Of a stretch of 10,071 bases of DNA, positions 4,794 to 10,071 are shown one piece after another. Both the position numbers and the translations under genes were made by a program. The stretch comes from JBHIFE01 sp046760985. GTDB lineage: Bacteria > Chloroflexota > Dehalococcoidia > Dehalococcoidales > RBG-16-60-22. The stretch spans positions 1-10,071 of the forward strand of contig JBHIFE010000046.1 of NCBI GenBank assembly GCA_046760985.1, given 5' to 3'. The stretch's first letter is position 1; each line of letters opens with the position of its first letter. The notes below the pieces were generated by a model that saw only the letters and a list, made by a program, of their open reading frames with translations, was not told where the DNA came from and searched no databases.

Positions 4794-5951
4794 TCACCGG
4801 CAAGATTGCGATAACTGCCAGGACTTACCTTCAGTGGTAATGGCTGGAGCAATCACCATCTCTACCTTGTGCATTTCCTGAATATTAGCAGCACCACAGA
4901 TACCCATTGCGGTGCGGATAGCCCCAACAAGATTCTGACTGCCGTCGGTGACTGAGCTGGGACCAAAAAGGATTTGCTCTAATGTGCCCGTGCTCCCAAC
5001 CCTTATCCGGGTCCCTCTGGGTAATGCCGGATGGGGGTTAGCCATACCCCAGTGATAACCTAATCCCGGTGCCTCTTTGGCTTGAGCAAAAATGGAGCCC
5101 ACCATCACTGCATCAGCCCCGGCAGCCAGGGCTTTACAGAGGTCTCCACCTTTACGAAAACCGCCATCAGTAATTATCGGCACGTACCTGCCCGACTCGC
5201 GTAGATATTCATCTCTAGCTGCAGCACAATCAATAGTAGCCGTTATTTGTGGAACACCGACACCAAGGACTTCCCTGGTGGTGCAAGCTGCACCGGGACC
5301 GACACCAACTAAAACCCCGGAGATTCCGGTTCTCATTAGCTCTAAACAAGCACTATAGCTGACGCAATTACCGACGATAATTGGCATGGGTATGGCTTCA
5401 CACAGTTCAGAGAAAATTAGACCGCGATAACTTTTGGATATATGCCGGGCAGTGGTAACGGTGGACTGCACCACAAGAATATCAGCCCCCGCCTCAGCAG
5501 ATATGGGAGCAAAGCGTTTGGTATTAGCCGGTGTTACCGAGACAGCACAAATACCCCCTTGCTTTTTAATTGCCTGGACTCGCTCCCCAATAAGGTTCTC
5601 CTTAATCGGCTGGGAATAGATTTCCTGCAGCAAAGAGGTGATTTCAGCATCAGGTGCCTGAGCAATTTCAGATAATACCTCTTGGGGATTATCATAACGG
5701 GTCTGTACTCCTTCCAAGTGGAGAACGGCAAGCCCACCCATCTTGCTCATCAGGACAGCAAAATTGACGTCGGTCACCGCATCCATTGCCGAAGTGATAA
5801 TGGGAATGGAAAAGATAAAATTATCTATCTTGAAATCAATGTTTGTCTGGTCGGGATTAATAGTCACATCTCCGGGAACTATCGCCACTTCGTCAAACCC
5901 GTAGGAACGCCGGAGTTGCCTAAATTTAGGACCAGCCATTTTGCTCTTCAT
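4794..5951 (-). CDS. guaB3: GuaB3-family IMP dehydrogenase-like protein (no CBS domains)
   Basis: 385 residues, the length of the GuaB3 family and about 100 shorter than true IMP dehydrogenases because the paired CBS domains are missing. The barrel keeps PIITSAMDAVTD (50-61), the catalytic-cysteine loop GVGPGAACTTR (216-226, C223), the phosphate-binding TDGGF (261-265) and AGADAVMVGS (277-286). The segment GYHWGMANPHPALPRGTRIR (298-317) replaces the mobile flap of IMP dehydrogenase and marks GuaB3. Family knowledge: members act on purine nucleotides (IMP/GMP), and a cyanobacterial one has been reported to be a GMP reductase, so the reaction here is uncertain. It is transcribed from its own promoter, divergent from rsmI. 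ATG 5949 has almost no leader; Met5 (5937-5939) is an alternative start and fits the family N-terminus well. Confidence 0.9.
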   Translation of the reverse strand: MKSKMAGPKFRQLRRSYGFDEVAIVPGDVTINPDQTNIDFKIDNFIFSIPIITSAMDAVTDVNFAVLMSKMGGLAVLHLEGVQTRYDNPQEVLSEIAQAPDAEITSLLQEIYSQPIKENLIGERVQAIKKQGGICAVSVTPANTKRFAPISAEAGADILVVQSTVTTARHISKSYRGLIFSELCEAIPMPIIVGNCVSYSACLELMRTGISGVLVGVGPGAACTTREVLGVGVPQITATIDCAAARDEYLRESGRYVPIITDGGFRKGGDLCKALAAGADAVMVGSIFAQAKEAPGLGYHWGMANPHPALPRGTRIRVGSTGTLEQILFGPSSVTDGSQNLVGAIRTAMGICGAANIQEMHKVEMVIAPAITTEGKSWQLSQSCR

Positions 5952-5964
5952 CTTTTAGATAAGG

Positions 5965-5993
5965 AATATAACAAAAGCCGGAGGTTAAGTCAA
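5965..5993 (-). promoter_or_regulatory. Strong predicted promoter of guaB3
   Basis: On the minus strand TTGACT (5988-5993) and TATATT (5965-5970) are separated by exactly 17 nt. The predicted start near 5958 lies only about 7 nt before ATG 5951 and about 19 nt before Met5. This implies a leaderless-type mRNA or use of the downstream start. Confidence 0.7.
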
Positions 5994-6028
5994 GAAATCT
6001 TGGCTAAAGTGCTTGTGAATCTCAAAGC

Positions 6029-6058
6029 TAGACACCTAACGAAACGTTAGGTTATAAT
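6029..6058 (+). promoter_or_regulatory. Predicted promoter of the rsmI-metG operon
   Basis: TAGACA (6029-6034, 5 of 6 consensus) and a perfect TATAAT (6053-6058) are separated by 18 nt. The start should be near 6065, about 20 nt before the rsmI ATG, with AAGGA (6068-6072) in the leader. The spacer is occupied by a perfect palindrome. Confidence 0.75.
6034..6052. promoter_or_regulatory. Perfect palindrome in the rsmI promoter spacer, probable operator
   Basis: ACCTAACG-AAA-CGTTAGGT: 8-bp perfect arms around three bases. It begins at the last base of the -35 and ends one base before the -10. A dimeric repressor bound here would block RNA polymerase. The layout fits a TetR-like or similar repressor; MerR activators use comparable positions but usually with 19-20 nt spacers. 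The regulator is not identifiable from this window. Confidence 0.65.
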
Positions 6059-6084
6059 GGTTAAATTAAGGAAGATAAGAGACG

Positions 6085-6948
6085 ATGCCAGCTCTTTACG
6101 TTGTGGCTACCCCTATTGGCAACTTAGAGGATATCTCCCTGCGTGCTCTCCGCATCCTGCGCGAGGTAAAGCTTATTGCTGCTGAAGATACGCGCAAGAC
6201 AAAACGGCTTCTTACCAGCTACGATATTAAAACGCCGATGACAAGCTATCATGAGCACAATAAGTACAGTAAACTGAATTATATTCTAGGTTACCTTGAA
6301 GACGGGGATGTGGCACTTGTTTCTGAGGCAGGAATGCCGGGAATGTCTGACCCTGGCTATGAACTGATTGCTGCAGCCAGCCAAAGAGGTATCCCGGTTG
6401 TTCCCATTCCCGGACCTTCTGCTGTTATCACTGCACTCGTTGTCTCAGGACTGCCTACAGATAGGTTTCTCTACCTTGGCTTTCTGCCCCATAAAGCTAA
6501 TGCCAGGCAACATCTTTTAGAATCTGTAGTTCGTGAAGGTAGCACTATCGTTGTCCTGGAATCACCCCATCGGTTACCGGCGACGCTAAATGATATACTA
6601 CTTATTCTTGGTGATAGAAAAGTAGCCATCTGCCACGAACTCACCAAAGTTCACGAAGAAGTTTTCCGGGGGACAGTAAGCCAAGCCATAAAGTACTTCA
6701 CCAAGCCCAAGGGAGAATTTACTCTGGTTATTGAAGGTAAGAGGGAGAAGGAAAAGCCACAGTTGACAGAGGATATTGAGAGACAGTTACATTATATGTA
6801 TCTGTCAGGGGTAACGGCTAAAGAGGCGATAGCCAGAATATCTAGAGAGACCGGCTTACCACGTAAGGAATTATATCGAGCCTGGCTCAGGTTAGACAAG
6901 AGCTGGGACAGAAAAAAGGATTCATGTCAAAGCTTTAAGAGGAGTTAA
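6085..6948 (+). CDS. rsmI: 16S rRNA (cytidine-1402 2'-O)-methyltransferase RsmI
   Basis: 287 residues, the family's usual length. RsmI methylates the ribose of C1402 in the decoding centre of 16S rRNA with SAM. The tetrapyrrole-methylase-type fold starts with YVVATPIGNLEDIS (5-18), followed by AAEDTR (32-37), SYHEHN (54-59), SEAGMPGMSDPG (80-91), PGPSAV (109-114) and FLYLGFLPHK (128-137). The C-terminal helical part has VTAKEAIARISRETGLPRKE (243-262), typical of RsmI. The family consensus SDAGTPGISDPG differs here at three positions (D to E, T to M, I to M), probably lineage variation. It is the first gene of a plus-strand operon. Its last codons hold the ribosome site for the next gene, which starts 3 nt after the stop. 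Confidence 0.95.
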   Translation: MPALYVVATPIGNLEDISLRALRILREVKLIAAEDTRKTKRLLTSYDIKTPMTSYHEHNKYSKLNYILGYLEDGDVALVSEAGMPGMSDPGYELIAAASQRGIPVVPIPGPSAVITALVVSGLPTDRFLYLGFLPHKANARQHLLESVVREGSTIVVLESPHRLPATLNDILLILGDRKVAICHELTKVHEEVFRGTVSQAIKYFTKPKGEFTLVIEGKREKEKPQLTEDIERQLHYMYLSGVTAKEAIARISRETGLPRKELYRAWLRLDKSWDRKKDSCQSFKRS

Positions 6949-6951
6949 TAA

Positions 6952-7170
6952 ATGCGTCGTGGGTGTATATCTTTGGGAGAAGTCCAGTGTGATGAATGTC
7001 ACCGCACTATACCGTATCCAGAGCGTTACCTAGCCATTGAGGAAAAGGATGGCATTGAGGATGAAGAAGGTGAGACTTCACGTTATTGCATCCAGTGTTG
7101 CCTGAATAAAGGCTACGCTCACTATAAAGTGGAGAAGGGTGAGCGGATACTGACCTTCTTTGAAGAATAA
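6952..7170 (+). CDS. Small cysteine-pair (zinc-binding-like) protein between rsmI and metG
   Basis: 72 residues. CDEC (13-16) and CIQC (46-49, with a further C50) form two CxxC pairs, enough to bind one zinc. They are separated by a 29-residue loop with a run of acids (EEKDGIEDEEGE). The C-terminus is amphipathic (HYKVEKGERILTFFEE). It starts 3 nt after the rsmI stop with AAGAGGAG 7 nt upstream, inside the rsmI end, so it is translated with rsmI. The position between an rRNA methylase and methionyl-tRNA synthetase suggests a link to translation, which is inference only. I do not recognise a named family. Confidence 0.8.
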   Translation: MRRGCISLGEVQCDECHRTIPYPERYLAIEEKDGIEDEEGETSRYCIQCCLNKGYAHYKVEKGERILTFFEE

Positions 7171-7202
7171 GTATTAACCCCTGCCATTATTGGAAGTAGA
7201 GT

Positions 7203-8873
7203 ATGAGCGAAAGAATTTTTATCGGAGTTGCCTGGCCCTATGCTAATGGTCCGCTACACCTAGGACAGATTGCCGGAGCTTATCTGCCAGCGGACATCTT
7301 TGCCCGCTACCACCGTGCTAAAGGAAATGAAGTACTAATGGTATCGGGTTCAGACCAGCATGGCACGCCGATAACTATCAAAGCAGAACAAGAGGGAAAG
7401 AAGCCCAGCGAAATAGTTGCCCGGTACCATCAACAGTTTCTTGAATCATGGCAAAAGCTCGGTATTTCCTTTGATTTATTTACCACAACCGGCACCGCCA
7501 ACCATGCTAAGGTAACCCAGGATATCTTCCTTACCCTACTTGATAGAGGCTATATTTATAGGGACACTGTATCCCAACCTTTTTGCCCCGAATGTCGGCG
7601 TTTTTTACCCGACCGCTATATTGAGGGCACCTGCCCATACTGTCATTCCTCTGGAGCTCGAGGCGACCAATGTGATCAATGTGACAAGCCTTTGAGTCCT
7701 GTTGAGCTGATTGACCCTCACTGCCGTATCTGTGGCACCACTCCAGTGTTCAGAGATACAGAGCATTTCTTTTTAAAACTTTCTGCCTTTAGTGATAGGC
7801 TCTTCGACTGGGTGAAACAGCAGACCCACTGGCGACCCAATGTCCTTAACCTTACCATGCGCTACCTTAAGGAGGGGCTTAAAGATAGAGCCATAACCCG
7901 TGATATAGAGTGGGGAGTGCCGGTACCGCTTGAGGGCTTTGAAGATAAACGTATCTATGTATGGTTTGAGGCGGTTATCGGTTATCTCTCGGCAACCAAG
8001 GAGTGGGCTAAATCTAGTGGGGATGAAGAGAAGTGGCGCTCTTTCTGGCAGGGCGAGGTAAAGAGCTATTATTTTATCGGTAAGGATAATATTCCCTTCC
8101 ACACTCTCATCTGGCCGGCAATGTTGATGGGCTATGATGAACTCAATCTCCCTTATGACGTGCCGGCTAATGAGTTCTTAACTATTGAGGGCAGGAAACT
8201 CTCCACCAGCCACAATTGGGCGGTCTGGTTACCCGACTTCCTCTCCCGCTATGACCCTGACCCATTGCGCTATATACTCTCAATAAACATGCCCGAAACC
8301 GGGGATACTGATTTTTCCTGGCGCGAGTTTGTCCGTCGTAACAATGATGAGCTAGTGGCTACCTACGGCAACTTAGTTAACCGAGTGCTTATTTTTACTT
8401 ACCGCAACTTTGACGGCTGCGTGCCGGAACCCAGTGATTTCGACGAAGTCAGCCAACAAGTGTTAAAAGGTTCCGAAAGTATTTTAATAGCTATGGATCA
8501 ATGTCTCCTTGAATGTTCTTTCAAAGAAGCTATAAAAAATGCCATGGCACTAGCTCATTTAGCTAATCGCTATCTTGATGAAAAATCACCGTGGAAAGTA
8601 ATCAAGGAAGACCGGCAATCTGCGGCTAGCTCACTTTATGTAGCGCTTAGTGTGATTGCCCAGTTAAAAACCATGCTTTATCCATTCCTGCCCTTCAGCT
8701 CACAGAAAGTACACGAATATCTCGGCTTCGAGGGTAGCATAGAAAGATATGGCTGGAAGTGGCAAGATTTGCCACCGGGACAAAGGTTGCTGGAACCCCA
8801 ACCCCTGTTTACTAAACTGGATGACAAAATAGCCGAAGAGGAAACTAGCCGATTAGGACAAGCCCCTGACTAA
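7203..8873 (+). CDS. metG: Methionyl-tRNA synthetase
   Basis: 556 residues: catalytic and anticodon-binding domains, without the C-terminal tRNA-binding extension found in some bacteria. Charges tRNA-Met in the cytoplasm. The signature HIGH appears as HLGQ (19-22) in WPYANGPLHLGQ, followed by SGSDQHGTPI (48-57). A connective insert carries four CxxC pairs (C128/131, C144/147, C157/160, C174/177), the two-zinc-knuckle type. YFIGKDNIPFHTLIWPAMLM (290-309) is the family core. KMSKS appears as KLSTS (332-336) in EGRKLSTSHNW. Both signatures are variant: the final His of HIGH is Gln, and the KMSKS second Lys is Thr. Start ATG has GGAAG about 8-10 nt upstream. It lies 32 nt after the small zinc protein and 23 nt before the polyprenyl synthase gene. 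Confidence 0.96.
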   Translation: MSERIFIGVAWPYANGPLHLGQIAGAYLPADIFARYHRAKGNEVLMVSGSDQHGTPITIKAEQEGKKPSEIVARYHQQFLESWQKLGISFDLFTTTGTANHAKVTQDIFLTLLDRGYIYRDTVSQPFCPECRRFLPDRYIEGTCPYCHSSGARGDQCDQCDKPLSPVELIDPHCRICGTTPVFRDTEHFFLKLSAFSDRLFDWVKQQTHWRPNVLNLTMRYLKEGLKDRAITRDIEWGVPVPLEGFEDKRIYVWFEAVIGYLSATKEWAKSSGDEEKWRSFWQGEVKSYYFIGKDNIPFHTLIWPAMLMGYDELNLPYDVPANEFLTIEGRKLSTSHNWAVWLPDFLSRYDPDPLRYILSINMPETGDTDFSWREFVRRNNDELVATYGNLVNRVLIFTYRNFDGCVPEPSDFDEVSQQVLKGSESILIAMDQCLLECSFKEAIKNAMALAHLANRYLDEKSPWKVIKEDRQSAASSLYVALSVIAQLKTMLYPFLPFSSQKVHEYLGFEGSIERYGWKWQDLPPGQRLLEPQPLFTKLDDKIAEEETSRLGQAPD

Positions 8874-8896
8874 GCTGATAATAAAAGAGGAAATAG

Positions 8897-9862
8897 TTGG
8901 AACTTAGCCGGATTTATGAATGCATTCAAGCAGATTTAGCCAAGGTAAAGAACAACCTAAAGTCAATCAGTAAGGTTGATTTTCCCTGCTTATCTGAGCA
9001 ATTGAGCTATGTGGTGAGGAGCAGCGGTAAGGGAATTCGACCGGCACTTACACTCTTAGCCGGCAGGTTTTATAATTATGACCTTAGGTATCTTCTACCG
9101 ATGGCTACCGCTGTTGAGCTTATGCATACCGCCACACTAGTTCATGATGACACCATAGATAAGTCTATGGTTCGCCGGGGTAGCCCCACGATTAATAAGC
9201 TATGGGGTGAAGAGACAGCCGTTCTCCTCGGCGATTACCTGTTTGCCAAGGCAGGAGAATTTGTCTCTGACACTTATAACCCGCGAGTAATAAAGCTCTT
9301 TTCCCAAACCCTGGCGACTATCTCTAGTGGAGAATTAAGTCAACTTCTCAGTGCTTTCAAGCTAGAGCAGACACGGCATCACTACTTCCAGAGGATCTCC
9401 AATAAAACCGCTTCCCTATTCTCTTTGGCTACCCAGTCCGGAGCTATTCTGAGTGGGGCTCCGGAAAAGTTGGTTGAAGTGTTCAAAGAATACGGCTATA
9501 ACCTTGGCATAGCCTTTCAAATTGTGGATGATATCCTTGATTTTATTGGCAGCAAGGAGGAATTAGGCAAGCCAGTGGGCTCGGATTTAGCCCAGGGTAC
9601 CCTTACCTTACCAGCCATACTTATCCTGGAGCGCTATCCTGAGGACAATCCGGTAAAGAAGGTCTTTGAGAACAGAGATAAACAGAAAAATATAAAGCTG
9701 GCAATAGAACTAGTTCGCAATTCATCAATTGTTGACGAATGCTATGGGGTTGCCTCAGAGTATTGCGCCAGGGCAAGCCATAATCTCAGACTCCTGCCAG
9801 AAAATACCAGTCGTCAGGCGTTAACAAAATTAACCAATTACATCACCAATCGGAAAAAATAG
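8897..9862 (+). CDS. Long-chain trans-polyprenyl diphosphate synthase (IspB/HepT-like)
   Basis: 321 residues, the family's usual length. Extends allylic diphosphates with isopentenyl diphosphate. The GKGIRP motif (44-49) precedes the first aspartate-rich motif DDTID (84-88) in HTATLVHDDTID with MVRRG following. The second is DDILD (211-215), then GKPVGSDLAQGTLTLP (224-239). A79, the small residue five before the first motif, is the arrangement of long-chain synthases such as IspB, so the product is probably C35-C50 rather than C15-C20. The start is TTG with GAGG 6 nt upstream; no suitable ATG exists. It is the last gene of the rsmI operon and is followed by a convergent gene. Whether the product serves quinones, sugar carriers or other lipids cannot be told. 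Confidence 0.93.
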   Translation: MELSRIYECIQADLAKVKNNLKSISKVDFPCLSEQLSYVVRSSGKGIRPALTLLAGRFYNYDLRYLLPMATAVELMHTATLVHDDTIDKSMVRRGSPTINKLWGEETAVLLGDYLFAKAGEFVSDTYNPRVIKLFSQTLATISSGELSQLLSAFKLEQTRHHYFQRISNKTASLFSLATQSGAILSGAPEKLVEVFKEYGYNLGIAFQIVDDILDFIGSKEELGKPVGSDLAQGTLTLPAILILERYPEDNPVKKVFENRDKQKNIKLAIELVRNSSIVDECYGVASEYCARASHNLRLLPENTSRQALTKLTNYITNRKK

Positions 9863-9906
9863 TCGGTTAGCTACCTTTGTTCCCCAGCCACAATGATGGC
9901 GCCTGC

Positions 9907-10071
9907 CTAATCGGATGCAGCCGGGGTTTGTTTCGGGACAAGGCGGGGCACGGCTGGAGCCTTTCCGGGCTTTGCTTCAGGTTTGGCTTCAGCCACAGGT
10001 TCAACCGGTACCGGAGTCGTGGTTGTCTTCACTCTTTTTTTGGCAGGTTTGGCAGCAGTTTCACTAAACAG
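9907..10071 (-). CDS. C-terminal end of an unidentified protein (5' part beyond window)
   Basis: An open minus-strand frame runs from the window edge to TAG (9907-9909), giving the last 54 residues. It is rich in Ala, Pro, Lys, Thr and Val (for example VEPVAEAKPEAKPGKAPAVP), a low-complexity, positively charged, probably disordered tail. It is absent from the list of long frames only because its start lies outside. Its composition, lacking stops for 165 bases and convergent placement 44 nt after the polyprenyl synthase, support a real gene. Such tails occur on many proteins, so no function is assigned. Confidence 0.6.
   Translation of the reverse strand: MFSETAAKPAKKRVKTTTTPVPVEPVAEAKPEAKPGKAPAVPRLVPKQTPAASD

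Noticed and set aside
7773..8102. 109-residue minus-strand frame
   Set aside because: Antisense shadow inside metG, with no motif and no ribosome site of note.
9863..9906. Terminator between the polyprenyl synthase gene and the convergent gene
   Set aside because: No stem with a following U-tract could be found, only the small palindrome GGCGCC.

Overview
The window looks like chromosomal DNA of an uncultured Chloroflexota bacterium, most likely of the class Dehalococcoidia. This rests on the moderate GC, the GuaB3-type IMP dehydrogenase-like protein lacking CBS domains, the RsmI / small zinc protein / MetG / polyprenyl synthase run, and a small-protein plus helix-turn-helix pair that I remember from that class. 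It is a lineage inference from protein character, not a database match.

Left part (1-2744, minus strand): a signalling operon read right to left, made of a CheR-type methyltransferase, a membrane histidine kinase (four-helix-type sensor region, HAMP, coiled coil, HisKA, HATPase) and a response regulator cut by the window edge. The regulator's Shine-Dalgarno overlaps the kinase stop codon. A TTGACA-N18-TACAAT promoter lies in front of cheR.

Middle (2679-3983): a region of small genes. A 309-base gap holds gene-like fragments in two overlapping frames and a perfect inverted repeat. It is followed by a plus-strand zinc-ribbon mini-protein, then a minus-strand three-gene unit (two-TM membrane protein, 64-residue protein, excisionase/MerR-like DNA-binding protein) convergent with it.

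Right part (3984-10071): housekeeping genes. An unrecognised 259-residue, possibly barrel-like protein converges on guaB3. guaB3 and rsmI are divergent and each has a good sigma-70-type promoter. The guaB3 promoter predicts a nearly leaderless mRNA. The rsmI promoter has a perfect 19-bp palindrome covering its whole spacer, suggesting a repressor controls the rsmI - zinc protein - metG - polyprenyl diphosphate synthase operon (16S rRNA modification, tRNA charging, long-chain isoprenoid synthesis). The window ends in the Pro/Ala/Lys-rich C-terminus of a convergent unidentified gene.

I saw no RNA genes, CRISPR array, insertion sequence or convincing intrinsic terminator.
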